Assembly (NCBI GenBank): GCA_034440615.1
Contig: JAOTOM010005179.1
Span: forward strand, 1,187,001 to 1,251,000
DNA length: 64,000 nucleotides
Direction: 5' to 3'
Source: Ashinkailepas kermadecensis
Taxonomy: Eukaryota; Arthropoda; Thecostraca; Neolepadidae
In this document: positions 1 to 12,095 of the stretch, piece after piece
Layout: every line of letters begins with the position of its first letter
How positions within the stretch are numbered: the stretch's first letter is position 1
Made by a program: the position numbers and the translations under genes
The notes under the pieces: model-generated
What the model was told of the DNA's origin: nothing
Databases searched by the model: none
The model's input: only the letters and a program-made list of their open reading frames with translations

Positions 1-181
1 GGTCCACCTCTGAGCCCGTATCTGTTTGCCGATGGACATTCCAGCACATTGGACCTGCTCCGTTCACAATCAGCAGTCGCGGATCTTGCTCGGCTGTGCC
101 AGTCATTATTAATGGGAGCGCGCCTTTCAGATCGGCATCGCCACTGCACAAGCTCGGACCGTTTTTACAGCGTGCCACGCG

Positions 182-384
182 GTGGCACCTGGCCCAAGGA
201 CCTGGGCCACGGCCAGGCGCGCGGCCAGGTCAGTGGCACCTGGCACGGTGACCTGGGCTACAGACAGGCACGCGGCCAGGTCAGTGGCACCTGGCACGGT
301 GACCTGGGCTACAGACAGGCGCGCGGCCAGGTCAGTGGCACCTGGCCCAAGGACCTGGGCTACAGACAGGCACGCGGCCAGGTC
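182..384. repeat. 51-bp minisatellite, about 4 copies
   Basis: Four near-identical 51-bp units; the marker GTCAGTGGCACC recurs at 229, 280 and 331, and a diverged copy starts at 382. The unit is a multiple of 3, so frames on both strands stay open; no protein family is recognisable and I regard it as non-coding. Confidence 0.9.
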
Positions 385-412
385 AGCTCCGGTACCATCT
401 GCGGCACTGCGA

Positions 413-2140
413 CATGCCACACACGCTGACGATGTGCCACGCTGCTGACGATGTGCCGTACTGCTGACGGTGTGCCGCAGTATTGACGATGTGCCGTACT
501 GCTGACGATGTGCCGTACTGCCGACGATGTGCCGCAGTATTGACGATGTGCCGTACTGCTGACGATGTGCCGTACTGCTGACGGGACAGTGTAGTGTCGC
601 GTGCCGCACACCTTCCCGGTGGCAGGGCGACGATGTGCCGTACTTCTCACGATGTGTCGTACTGCTGACGATGTGCCGCAGTGTTGACGATGTGCCGTAC
701 TGCTGACGGGACAGTGTAGTGTCGCGTGCCGCACACCTTCCCGGTGGCAGGGCGACGATGTGCCGTACTGCTGACGATGTGCCGTACTGCTGACGATGTG
801 TCGTACTGCTGACGATGTGCCGTACTGCTGACGATGTGTCGTACTGCTGACGGGACAGTGTAGTGTCGCGTGCCGCACACCTTCCCGGTGGCAGGGCGAC
901 GATGTGCCGTACTGCTGACGATGTGTCGTACTGCTGACGATGTGTCGTACTGCTGACGATGTGCCGCAGTATTGACGATGTGCCGTACTGCTGACGGGAC
1001 AGTGTAGTGTCGCGTGCCACACACCTTCCCGGTGGCAGGGCGACGATGTGACGCGCTGCTGACGATGTGCCGTACTGCTGACGATGTGCCGCAGTATTGA
1101 CGATGTGCCGTACTGCTGACGGGACAGTGTAGTGTCGCGTGCCACACACCTTCCCGGTGGCAGGGCGACGATGTGCCGTACTGCTGACGATGTGCCGTAC
1201 TGCTGACGATGTGCCGCAGTATTGACGATGTGCCGTACTGCTGACGATGTGCCGCAGTATTGACGATGTGCCGTACTGCTGACGGGACAGTGGAGTGTCG
1301 CGTGCCACACACCTTCCCGGTGGCAGGGCGACGATGTGACGTACTGCTGACGATGTGCCGTACTGCTGACGGGACAGTGTAGTGTCGCGTGCCACACACC
1401 TTCCCGGTGGCAGGGCGACGATGTGCCGTACTGCTGACGATGTGTCGTACTGCTGACGATGTGTCGTACTGCTGACGATGTGCCGCAGTATTGACGATGT
1501 GCCGTACTGCTGACGATGTGTCGTACTGCTGACGATGTGCCGTACTGCTGACGATGTGCCGCAGTATTGACGATGTGCCGTACTGCTGACGGGACAGTGG
1601 AGTGTCGCGTGCCACACACCTTCCCGGTGGCAGGGCGACGATGTGCCGTACTGCTGACGATGTGTCGTACTGCTGACGATGTGTCGTACTGCTGACGATG
1701 TGCCGCAGTATTGACGATGTGCCGTACTGCTGACGATGTGTCGTACTGCTGACGATGTGTCGTACGCTGACGATGTGCCACGCTGCTGACGATGTGCCGC
1801 AGTATTGACGATGTGCCGTACTGCTGACGATGTGCCGTACTGCTGACGATGTGTCGTACTGCTGACGATGTGCCGCAGTGTTGACGATGTGTCGTACTGC
1901 TGACGATGTGTCGTACTGCTAACGATGTGTCGTACTGCTGACGATGTGCCGCAGTGTTGACGATGTGTCGTACTGCTGACGATGTGCCGTACTGCCGACG
2001 ATGTGCCGCAGTATTGACGATGTGCCGTACTGCTGACGATGTGCCGCAGTATTGACGATGTGCCGTACTGCTGACGGGACAGTGGAGTGTCGCGTGCCAC
2101 ACACCTTCCCGGTGGCAGGGCGACGATGTGACGCGCTGCT
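413..2140. repeat. Composite 19-bp / ~46-bp satellite array
   Basis: About 1.7 kb made of two building blocks. The main block is a 19-bp unit (core GACGATGTGCCGTACTGCT) with variants ending GCAGTATT or TCGTACTGCT. A ~46-bp block (starting GGGACAGTG and ending GGTGGCAGGGC) interrupts the 19-bp runs about ten times. Because the 19-bp unit has no stop codon on the minus strand, minus-strand frames stay open for hundreds of codons; this is a by-product of the repeat. Confidence 0.95.
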
Positions 2141-3072
2141 GACGCGACAGGATCATTAGGTACCACTGACCGTCCGCCGATCAGAGTAATGGTATCGGGG
2201 TAATGGTGGACGGCTGTTTTTACCGGCGGCGGCGCCGGCTTTGTATCTGCCGCCGCCTGCTATGACAGATGGCCCGAGCTGGCTGCGATGAAGAGTTACC
2301 GGCCCGTCCGCTATCTCCGCCGCGCCACCAACGCCCAGGCTGTGTGGCCTCAACCGGGGGCGACACCCGGGCGGCGGCCTCTGCTCTGGAAGGTGCCCGG
2401 CAGGTGGCCTCAGCTGCGGAAAATGCCGCAGAGGGGGTGACAGCAAAATGGTCAGATGGTGTCAACTGAGGAGTTGGAGAATACGTCAGCGGCTGACACA
2501 ACCTGAAGTCGTCATGTTGTAGATGGAGAGAGGAAACAGCGCACGCATGTGCATTAAGGCAGTGTCAGTGCAACGGAGTGATGTAGTTTATGAAGTCGCT
2601 ACTTTTTTAGTTTTTTTCCTTCTATGAGATAGCTTCAGACATTGTGGCATATCCCGTTTGACCGCGTTTGAAATTCAATAGTCATTGTGCAAACTTTGCC
2701 ATGACATAGTCCTTGGTGCACTGATACTATCACGAGACGACCGCAACGCAGCGTAATAACCATCAACATTCGCATGCTTACCGTAGTCTATGAACTACAT
2801 ATGAACATGCTGTTAAAAACTTGCTTCTGACTCGAATCCTGATGACATAAGCCCTCTCAAATATTACATTCGACCGGAGAAGGTGGGGGAGGTGGGGGTT
2901 CGATGCTAACATGCAATAATATCACACAACTTGGCATTGCATGGATAGAAGGCAACTAAGAGAATCCCAATGGCCATTCCTTCCGTGCGGTTTCTTCTGT
3001 AGGTAAACCAAGCCCATACAGCAACTTTCTATGGGGTCAAAGGCTATACCGGGTCCAGTTGTGTATTTTTTC

Positions 3073-3076
<4 letters not shown>
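2141..3076. other. No gene seen
   Basis: The first 350 bases are GC-rich; the rest is ordinary unique sequence. I see no coding similarity, RNA gene or element ends. Confidence 0.6.
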
Positions 3077-3149
<73 letters not shown>

Positions 3150-3167
3150 CTCTCTATCTCTCTCTAT
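3077..3167. repeat. (CT)n microsatellite
   Basis: Pure CT dinucleotides to about 3142, then interrupted CTAT/CTGT units. On the other strand this is a GAGAG tract of the type bound by GAGA factor in flies; any role here is inference. Confidence 0.95.
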
Positions 3168-4230
3168 ATGTATATATCCCACCCTTCCTCCCTCCCTCCC
3201 TCTTTATCTCCCCAGGGATTATTGTCTACGAAAGTCCGTTTCACATCGGTGTGCTTTGAAACAGAAGCAATGAATCAATGGTTGGACTTAATAGGCATCT
3301 GATGAGACTGATAGGCCGGTCCCATTTTATCTGAAGAGACTGGTAGGCCGATCACATATTAAATAGTTTCTAATGATATCAGTTTGACTCAGATTTCCGA
3401 GTCCGCGGTATATTTCTACCAAAGTATCTGGCGAGGAGAGGGAACTTGATTATGTGAATCCTTTGCCAAGCCTCTCACCCCCCCCCGTAGACCACTGCTG
3501 AGTCCCCTTCCCCGTACGTCCCAGCACTGCTCCTCCCCACTGCGCAAATTCAATGCGGAATGCCTCGCACTGGCGGTCGTCCCCATTTCTACCATAGATT
3601 CCCTGGTGATTCCATCATTAATATTCGTCGCATTGGCAGAGTGACGGAAGCCCAGCGGAGCCCAGCCGCTCTCACCGCGCCGTAATTTGGCGCCATTTTA
3701 CGCCGCGGTGCTTGGGCATTGAGCAGCTATCGGCCTGAGCATATGGTCAGCTGCAGACGGTGGAAAGTAGGAAATGGGACACGATGAATAGTGATGACCA
3801 GCATTTCTATACCCAGGGATCATTCGCAAATCACAACACCTAGCAGGCAGTTCATGAATATGCAATAAAATGTTCGTGTGCATGAAATGTAAAAAACCTG
3901 ATGAGTCCACGCTACACATATTGAACCACCACATAAACACAAAACGCATTTCCCACACCGTCGTTTTCGTCTTCATCTGTCATACCATGCTAATCTTTGC
4001 AGCTGTCATTGTCCGAATTATATCGCGCTTCAGACACGATCCGTGTGATGTTAGCCAACTATGCCGAGGAGGCCAGTGAAGGATAAACGTTCAGCAGCCG
4101 ATATTGACGTCTGTGTTGAGTCACCAGCTCTGTCCGCCTGTGACGTGCCAGCAAGCTGGCAGACAGGCGTAGCAGTCTGTCTTCCCGTTGTCAGTCTTGA
4201 GTTCTCAGTTGTGCGCCAGTTTGCACCCAG
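3168..4230. other. No gene seen
   Basis: Unique sequence without a recognisable gene. A GCGCCATTTTA motif near 3690-3700 resembles a PHO/YY1 site, but one short match means little alone. Confidence 0.6.
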
Positions 4231-4720
4231 TCTTCTTCAGCAGTCTGAAGTTACCAGTCTGTTAGGTACCAGTTAGGGGTTGCCAGATGTGTGCCAGTTG
4301 GCACCCAGTCTTCTTCAGTAGTCTGAAGTTACCAGTCTGTTAGGTACCAGTTAGGGGTTGCCAGATGTGTGCCAGTTGGCACCCAGTCTTATTCAGCAGT
4401 CTGAAGTTACCAGTCTGTTAGGTACCAGTTAGGGGTTGCCAGGTGTGTGTCAGTTGGCACCCAGTCTTCTTCAGCAGTCTGAAGTTACCAGTCTGTTAGG
4501 TACCAGTTAGGGGTTGCCAGGTGTGTGCCAGTCGGCGCCCAGTCTTCTTCAGTAGTCTGAAGTTACCAGTCTGTTAGGTACCAGTTAGGGGTTGCCAGAT
4601 GTGTGCCAGTTGGCACCCAGTCTTATTCAGCAGTCTGAAGTTACCAGTCGGTTAGGTACCAGTTAGGAGTTGCCAGGTGTGTGTCAGTCGGCGCCCAGTC
4701 TTCTCCAGCAGTCTGGAGTT
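4231..4720. repeat. 78-bp minisatellite, about 6 copies
   Basis: TCTTCTTCAG or its variant TCTTATTCAG recurs at 4231, 4309, 4387 and 4465 and onward at exact 78-bp spacing, ending in a diverged copy near 4720. Confidence 0.95.
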
Positions 4721-5551
4721 GGTTTATATGTTGCGTCATCGGGTGGCTGCTAATTAACAGTGAACCAATAGTATTATCGACTGCCGGTCCGGTCCGCCAG
4801 ATGACGCCAAATAACACCCCGCAGGCTATTAATCAAGAGTGCTAAGAGCCAACACATACTTCTGGGTTAGCACCATGGACATGACAAGAAACCCAGCTAC
4901 AAAAGTAGGTAGCTGGGACGTAGGTTAGTCACTTTGTGTTGTGAGACCAGTCACGTCATGTTGTGAGATCAGTCCGAGATTGCAAACGTAATTATTTAGG
5001 GGCCATGGAGGATATTGACAAGAAATTGAATTTGACGCAGTTGAAGTACAGTTAATTAGACTGCCGCTCTTTCAGTTCCCACTGACCAGCAATCAGGGGT
5101 GTCGCATTGCATACCTCTGGAGGGACGCGTGCCCCCCCCCTCCAATGCCAAATTGGGCCGTCATCAAAAGTATGGTCTGAAAACTTCGGAGTGCAGCCCT
5201 TTCGGTCAACTTGATGATTAATTTCTTTCCTCGGGCAGCGCAGCAAGTTCTCCCAATACACCCTGCTTTTTACACCTCAATTTTTCTTCAATTATTTTGA
5301 TATCCTACCCTCCCCCCCGAAACGTTTTCATAAAATGAAACCCCTCTCGGTTGTACCTGCTCTTTTTTATCAATACGTGAACATGCTGGTTGTAGACTTA
5401 CTGCATTTTATGAAGTGACCGATCTTACATGATCATAAATTCCACCTACATATTCGTCTAGCTCTAAGCCTATACTATTTATTCAAAATAATTCGACTGG
5501 TCAGCTCACGTTTCAATTGTTTCAACGTACCAATATACGTCCTGACCGCGA
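4721..5551. other. No gene seen
   Basis: Unique sequence with short C-runs and AT-rich patches. No coding similarity recognised. Confidence 0.6.
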
Positions 5552-5780
5552 CTACCTTCCGTATGGCGAAGTAGTGCTGGCAATCGGTCATCCCAACCTA
5601 GCAGTCTGTACCCTGTACAAACGGCTGTCTCCAACTACCTTCCACATGGCGAAGTAGAGATGCCAATCTGTCATCCCAACTCAGCAATCTGTACCCTGTA
5701 CAAACGGCTGTCTCCGAATACCTTCCACGTGGCGAAGTAGTGTTGCCAATCTGTCATCCCAACTCACTTGTCTACACCCT
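5552..5780. repeat. 83-bp repeat, 2.7 copies
   Basis: TACCTTCC followed by a TGGCGAAGTAG block recurs at about 5552, 5635 and 5718, an 83-bp period. Confidence 0.85.
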
Positions 5781-6495
5781 GCACACAGACAAATGTCACA
5801 CATGACTCATGCTCTGCTTCTCAGTGATCTCATCTGGCCAATATTCTTCAATTATTCGCCGGTTGCATTTCCAATAACTGACATATATTGTGGCGCTGCG
5901 TCCCCAGAGCCGTCAATTTCCGTCCCTCCCCTCCGATTCGTTCCACAGTGACGTCATACCCTCCGGGGCAGAGCAGTCATTTCGATCTCTGTCTGACGCT
6001 GACTCCCTCATGGCCGTCCATCTCTCCTCTCTTCCGGCGTGATCACACTGTAAAAGTACCAGACACCCGGACGGTCAAGGAGGCAGCAGGGCGACAGTCC
6101 GGTTTACGCCGTTTTAATAGAATGAAGAGCACAATGGTCGTAAAGGCTATCATTTTCACCTCTTTATGGCACCAATTTGTTACCAAGCCACACCGCACGT
6201 CGACTGGGCGGCATTCAGCGATAAAAACCGCATCCAGCCGGCAGGGGAGGGCGCATACACGATCGGCTCGCTCCCGACACAGTTCTGATCCCGCGGTCCA
6301 TCAGGACCAGATGACTCCACTGAGAGGATATGTAGCACAAGGTTGGCGGCAATTTGCCACACGTGCATTCTGGCTGGCAGCGGGCCATCGGCCACGGCGT
6401 TGTGTGAGTGCCGTGCCACTTGTGACTGGCGACTGGGGAGCGGAACAGCACAGTCGGGCGGCCCCCGAGATACAGCCGGCGCTGCCATGTGGCCA
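5781..6495. other. No gene seen
   Basis: The open frame running through 5888-6832 has no recognisable domain, and its second half is the 21-bp repeat that follows. I see no supported gene. Confidence 0.55.
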
Positions 6496-6741
6496 GATGG
6501 GCAGACACGGTGGGCAGGTGGGCAGACACGGTGGGCAGATGGGCAGACACGGTGGGCAGGTGGGCAGACACGGTGGCCAGATGGGCAGACACGGTGGCCA
6601 GATTGGCAGACACGGTGGCCAGATGGGCAGACACGGTGGCCAGATGGGCAGACACGGTGGGCAGATGGGCAGACACGGTGGCCAGATGGGCAGACACGGT
6701 GGGCAGATGGGCAGACACGGTGGGCAGATGGGCAGACACGG
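6496..6741. repeat. 21-bp minisatellite, about 12 copies
   Basis: Tandem GGGCAGACACGGTGGGCAGAT-like 21-mers (GTGGGCAGG and GTGGCCAGA variants). As 21 is a multiple of 3, all three plus frames and one minus frame stay open. The predicted heptapeptide repeats match no family I know. Confidence 0.95.
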
Positions 6742-7521
6742 TGACGCTGGGCCGGCGAGTGACCGGACGACCGTCAGTTCACGGCGTCTACCGGCAATCA
6801 GTCACTGCCAGGCGACACTCAGTGAGTTTTGATGAGGCGTGTCTTTATGGTGGATTGCTTTACGGCCTGTTTCGGCGCATGACCCGCGTTCTGCGGGACG
6901 GCAGAGCGGGAGGCAGGCGGTGGGAGAGCCGGACCTGTGAGAGCGGCAGGCGGTGTCACCCAGCGGGCAACTGGCAGTCTATTGTGCGGGTCAGCAGCCT
7001 GCCGGTCGGCGCGCTCACGTCAGTGTACGTGTCGGTGAGTTGGGAGTGGTCCGGTGCCAGCGAGGTGTGTGCGGTGGCACTGGCAGTCTCGCCACTCCCG
7101 CTGCGCCGCCAAAGGGGAGTATCGGCCAGGCGGCGACATTTTTGATTGGGCGCCGCCATTAATTGAGAGAGGGGTGCCGAGAGACGGCCGCCGGGCATCC
7201 CCGCAAGTCGGCAGCCGGCGGCGCGCCGCCAGCTTTGTCGCCTCATGTTTATTCCCGACAATAGGCTGAATAGGTCAATGTGATTGGTCGGCCGGCCGAC
7301 TGCTGCTCGTCGGTGTGACGTCACCACGGCAGCGCATTGAATGGTCCGGTGAGCCGGGGGACGGGCGCAAATCACTCTGACCGTCACGGGGAGCGCAGTG
7401 CGCCGCCCCACCCAGGGGAGCAGACGACCGGCGACCGGCCACCGGCCAGCGGCGACGGCCACCGGCCCCCGGCCAGCGGCGACAGTGTGCGAGCGGTGCG
7501 TGTGTGCGGCGCTGCACGACC
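6742..7521 (+). promoter_or_regulatory. Likely ftz 5' flank, promoter and leader
   Basis: GC-rich DNA directly upstream of the ftz start codon. Visible short motifs: GCCGCCAT (7152-7159; reverse complement ATGGCGGC fits the PHO/YY1 core), followed at once by TTAATTGA, a homeodomain-type site; inverted CCAAT boxes (ATTGG) at 7145-7149 and 7283-7287; and a palindromic CRE, TGACGTCA, at 7316-7323. I cannot place the transcription start or see a TATA box. Assignment as promoter rests on position plus this motif cluster. Confidence 0.45.
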
Positions 7522-7975
7522 ATGAGCTGGAACCTGACCAACGGCGGCGGCTGGCCCGCCAACGGCGCCCATGCCGGCCAGACCGACCAGTACTACGTCA
7601 ACGCCAACGCCAAGTACGCCAACTACGACAACTTCCAGCAGTACGCCGCCCAGGCGCACCAGCACTTCCAGCGGTACAACGCGCCGTACCCGGGCCTGGG
7701 CCAGCTCAGCGCCAAGGTGTACGACCAGTGCGGCGCGCCGTACTCCAACAGCGGCGTGTACCCGACGCCGCCGCCGCGAGCCGACGCCGCCGACGGCCGC
7801 GACTTCAGCACCTGCAAGATGGCTGGGTTTGGTGCCGGCGGCCTGCCGGAGCCCATGCAGGGACTGCACGTGCAGAGCTTCCCTGGCAACATGGAGGACA
7901 TGCACTACGCCGCGGCAGCGGCAGCAGCCAAAGGTCCGGCAGGCATCTTCCCTTGGATGAAGGCGCCATATGCAA
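7522..7975 (+). CDS. ftz: Fushi tarazu (Ftz) homeodomain transcription factor, exon 1
   Basis: Exon 1 encodes residues 1-151 plus the first base of codon 152. I take the ATG at 7522 because it sits in a good animal context (CGACCATGA) and starts a Hox-like MSWN N-terminus. The segment is rich in Tyr, Asn and Gln (residues 20-55), has a proline patch (YPTPPP, 80-85), an alanine run (130-136), and ends with a canonical Hox hexapeptide, IFPWMK (142-147), the motif that contacts Exd/Pbx. The exon ends at a perfect donor, GTGAGT (7976-7981), in phase 1, the usual place for a Hox intron between hexapeptide and homeobox. Identity comes from exon 2 (Ftz-class homeodomain) and the position just upstream of Scr. 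Drosophila Ftz has lost the hexapeptide and uses an LXXLL motif to bind Ftz-F1; I see no LXXLL here, so this looks like the ancestral, Hox-like form. The joined protein would be 288 residues. Confidence 0.85.
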
Positions 7976-8710
7976 GTGAGTGACATGTCCCATCTTCCCC
8001 CATGCTGTGGTGACGGAGATATCCTCATGTGAGTGACATTTCCTGACTTCCCTGTCCGGATGTCTCCAACTTCCCTCACCAGACTCAACGTCCGCAGATG
8101 CTCTGGGGGCGTGCTCCGGTGCAGGGGCGTGCTCTTGTGTTCTGGGAAGAATGGAAAATACAGGAGGCTTTGTTCGTGATCCTGGGAGCACTAGGAGTTT
8201 TTGGAGCGGCTCCTGGTGTTCTGAGAACGCGTGCGGTGCGGAAGCGCCGGGAATGCCGACGGACGTGGCTGACACCATGTGACCGTGACACCTCTCCGGA
8301 GAGACTATCGGGCCACTGTTGGGCCGCACGGCTCCGACCCACTCCGACCGGCCCTTTTTACAGCCACCCTTCAGTGGGGTCCCATTTGTTTTAATCAATT
8401 TCGGCCGATAAAAAGTCACGTGACGGCCGCGTCAGGCGGCCGGCGTTTTTGTGTGGCAGCCATCTTCAGTGGTGACGGCTGACGGCAGGCGGCAGCTGGT
8501 CCGGAGCCGGCTGCACCAGCCGCACCACCAGTGGCGCCAAGCAACGTTGTTCCGGTGCTCACGTGCAGCAGTGCAGTGGCCGGAAATGGTGTGAAGTGGC
8601 ATTATGCAACAGGAGTGGGATGCTGTCGATTGAGGTCAATGGTTGTGAGTCCGTGTGGTGGCGTGATGGATATGCAACTGTGACGAGACACTCGAGAGTA
8701 GTTAACCCGT
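7976..8710 (+). other. First part of the ftz intron
   Basis: The ftz intron runs 7976-17265 (9,290 bp; GTGAGT donor, TTTTCCCTTCTAG acceptor). This first part is unique sequence with an E-box palindrome (TCACGTGA) near 8415. No gene seen. Confidence 0.7.
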
Positions 8711-9431
8711 CACTGTAGTGGGACGCTGTGGAGTAGGTGTTCTGTAACTGTGGTGGGACGCTGTGGAGTAGGTGTTCTGCAACTGTGGTGGGACGCTGTG
8801 GAGTAGGTGTTCTGCAACTGTGGTGGGACACTGTGGAGTAGGTGTTCTGCAACTGTGGTGGGACGCTGTGGAGTAGGTGTTCTGCAACTGTAGTGGGACG
8901 CTGTGGAGTAGGTGTTCTGCAACTGTGGTGGGACGCTGTGGAGTAGGTGTTCTGCAACTGTAGTGGGACGCTGTGGAGTAGGTGTTCTGCAACTGTGGTG
9001 GGACGCTGTGGAGTAGGTGTTCTGCAACTGTAGTGGGACGCTGTGGAGTAGGTGTTCTGCAACTGTAGTGGGACGCTGTGGAGTAGGTGTTCTGCAACTG
9101 TGGTGGGACGCTGTGGAGTAGGTGTTCTGCAACTGTGGTGGGACGCTGTGGAGTAGGTGTTCTTCAACTGTGGTGGGACGCTGTGGAGTAGGTGTTCTGC
9201 AACTGTGGTGAGACGCTGTGGAGTAGGTGTTCTGCAACTGTGGTGGGACACTGTGGAGTAGATGTTCTGCAACTGTGGTGGGACGCTGTGGAGTAGGTGT
9301 TCTGCAACTGTGGTGGGACGCTGTGGAGTAGATGTTCTGCAACTGTGGTGGGATGCTGTGGAGTAGGTGTTCTGCAACTGTGGTGGGACGCTGTGGAGTA
9401 GATGTTCTGCAACTGTGGTGGGACGCTGTGC
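8711..9431. repeat. 35-bp minisatellite, about 20 copies
   Basis: Units of 35 bp carrying GTGGTGGGACGCTGTGGAG, with minor GTAGTGGG and GTAGATG variants. Divergent relatives continue to about 9650. Minus-strand frames stay open because the unit lacks stops; I do not regard them as genes. Two copies in the opposite orientation lie at 13396-13464. Confidence 0.95.
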
Positions 9432-10080
9432 AGTGGGATATATGCAACTGTGGTGGGGCCCTGTGCGGTGAGGTATGTGCAACTGTGGTAGGGCGCTGAT
9501 CAGTGAGATATGTGCGAATGTGGTGGGACGCTGTGCAGTGGGACATATGCAACGGTGTTGGGACGCTCTACAATGGGACATGTGCAACTATGGTGGAAAT
9601 CTGTGCGGTAGGTCATGTGCAGCTGTGGTGGGGACATATGCAACTGTGATGAGCTCAGGAAAAGACGATGGAGAGTTATTTTAGATTCCGATTTCCGTGA
9701 AAGATCCATAGGCGTTATGTTAAATGTCAAATATTCGGGTTATCCATCCCGGAATCTCACGTCCCCGCGACCACATCCGCTGCTCTATCTTCCGGAATAG
9801 GGAGTAAATTCCTGGATATATATTTGTTTATTTGCGTCGCTTGGAAGCATCAGTGATCTGTGGACGATGCATTGCAAATAGACCACAATGCCCCACATAT
9901 TCTGCTGTGGCAGAGCCCCGATCATGCCCTGCACTTCAGATGCGTTTCACAATATACCCAAAGCGCAGTCACGTGAATAGAACCACACCCAGTGGAAACT
10001 GCTGTTTGTAAGGATGCTGGTGCGTCACACGTGGTGTTATCGATTTTCGCCGCTGTGCGGACAGGGTTTGGTGCGCTTCG
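9432..10080. other. Diverged repeat edge, then unassigned
   Basis: Up to about 9650 the sequence holds decayed relatives of the 35-bp unit. From 9650 to 10080 I see no gene; the 5' end of the Penelope-like element may start somewhere here. Confidence 0.5.
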
Positions 10081-12095
10081 TTGTTTAGTGCGTTCGTGCC
10101 CAGCGTTGTGACTGTTTGGAACTTTGGGTGGGCTTTGGCTATGCGTGGGTGGTTTCTGTGTTTGACGATCTCCATCGTTGTTTCTGGTGTCAGAAACTGC
10201 AGCGTGAGGCCAGCAGCTGACCGCAGAGCACCACAGGAGGACGAACTTCGCCTAGGCACACATGCATCGTACCAACCACCTACGCCACTCCCGGATAAAA
10301 ATAACTTACTCAACCACGCGGCTACAAGTGGAGAGAGCTCGGGTAGTTGCATTACTTTTGGCACCCACGGTACGGTCACCAATGGCGATGGCACTGAACA
10401 ATATCGCACAAATCGCACGTCTAATCTAAGTAAGTTACCTCTAGACTCAGATATCTTGGGATTGCTTGACAAAGGCCCCAATTTTGCGTTAGCTCAGAAA
10501 GTGGATCGTAGCTGCTTGGAAAAGGCAGAATCAGGCGTAGAAAGGGCGATCTATGGTTTGCGGTGGAGGCATGTGAGGGAGACAAAACAGCAAACTGTAC
10601 CTCAGGTACCGCAGGCAGGCTTATCACAAAGCACCTCTAGCACAGGTTATTTAAAGCTTCGCCCCATGTTCCCCGGCACTCCTGCATACCAACCACCGAA
10701 AGCCACAACTCAAATAGAATCTGAATTGAAAGATTTAAAAACAAAAGTGCTAAATGCATATAAATATCACAACAAAGCATCGAACAAAATGTCGGACAAT
10801 TATGCGAAACAGGGGGAAGTACTTCGGGAAATGAAAAACAACGATAATGTAACAGTAAAGCCGTCAGATAAATGCAAAGGATTCGTCGTGCTAAACAAAA
10901 CGGATTACATTGAAAAGGCCAGGAAAATAACGGACGATTATCAGAGCATTCCTTCCCAGCCAAACCCTACCAAACGTCTCGAAATCGAAACATGTACTAT
11001 CATCAAGGAAACTTTATCAGGGAAGTTACATAAAGACACAGTGTTATCTCTCCTTCCTCATTCCAGCCGCACAGCGGAATTATACGGGTTCCCCAAAAAC
11101 CACAAACTAGAGGTTCCACTGCGCCCTATAGTGTCGGGGAGTGGTGACCCCCTAGACAAATTATCATGGTTCTTGAGTAAGATTCTCGTCCAGATACTAG
11201 CGTTGGTTCCCGCCCATCTGACAAACTCGGAGTCGTACCTGCAGAGGGTGAAAGAAACGTTTATCTACCAAACTTCCGGAAGGCAGCATTGTTTTCACCA
11301 TGGACGTAATAAATTATATGGCAGCATTCCGATACAGGAGGGAATAGATGCTGTGATTCGTCTAATCGAGGACAATCTGGATGATATTTGTCTTTTCGGG
11401 ATTGGTGTACAGGACTGTGTGAAATTACTAACACATATTTTCAGCAATAACCTCATACGTTTCGGTAACTCCATGTACAAGCAGATAAAAGGAGACCTCC
11501 TTTAGCGATTGCTTTTATGCACCGCCTTGAGTCGATCTTCTTAGCTTCGTATGATTTGAAACCAGCTGTCTACATGAGGTATATAGACGATATTTTTGGT
11601 GTTTGGACACATGGCTTGGCCTCTCTGCTCGACTTATTTGCAGAAATTAACCACCAACATTCCAGCATCAAGTTTACCTTAGAACACACTGGTCATAGCA
11701 GTTCGATTCCTTTCCTTGATACGTTGTTTGTAGTTCAGGCTGATGGGAGCTACACCACCGAGCTGTACTTTAAACCAATAGCAGCCCCCATCATCTTGCA
11801 CTATGATTCGGTCCACCCGATGGCCACTAAAAAGGCCGTTCTCACATCCCAAATGAGGAGAGCAGCACGAATCTCCTCCGATACTATTTCATGCGAGCGG
11901 AGCCTTGCAAAGATGACGAATCTTTTCCTGGAAAATGGGTACCCAGCACATCGGGTACACTCCGCCGCTCGTGCTGTTCACCCTCACAACAGTAGTAGGA
12001 TAGGTGGGCAACGTCGGCATCGAGCGGGTAGCAATCCCAACTATGTTTACATGAGACTTCCTTTTGTCCATGACCAACAGGCAATCGACAGGTAA
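10081..12095 (+). pseudogene. PLE reverse transcriptase, frameshifted
   Basis: The N-terminal part (about 10690-11280) carries PLE-type motifs: TVKPSDKCKGFVVL, then YGFPKNHK and VPLRPIVSGSGDP, equivalent to the PLE 'PKxHK...RPIVS' core of the RT fingers. The reading frame then breaks: the Asp-containing motif A (TMDV) near 11300 is in another frame, and the region that should hold motif B is lost where the frame stops at 11505. The next frame (11517-12095) has the catalytic motif C as YMRYIDDIF. Substrate would be the element's own RNA, copied into DNA at the target. The frameshifts and missing motif B mean this copy cannot make an active enzyme. Penelope-type RTs are related to telomerase; nothing suggests a host role here. 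Confidence 0.85.

Noticed and set aside
413..2140. CRISPR-like repeat-spacer array
   Set aside because: Repeats are 19 bp without unique spacers, the genome is eukaryotic and no cas gene is present.
127..2166. Minus-strand open frames of 598-679 codons
   Set aside because: They cover the 19-bp/46-bp satellite, whose unit lacks stops on that strand; several overlapping frames are open at once and peptides are pure repeat periods.
3031..3273. Ser/Leu-repeat peptide frames
   Set aside because: Translation of a (CT)n microsatellite. The same applies to the (GA)n frames at 49339-49736.
5605..5700. TACCCTGTA resembling the miR-10 seed region
   Set aside because: Only 9 bases match; it lies in an 83-bp repeat, no hairpin is evident, and mir-10 is expected between Scr and Dfd, beyond the window.
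8559..9587. Minus-strand frame of 342 codons
   Set aside because: Entirely the 35-bp minisatellite; three overlapping frames are open in the same segment.
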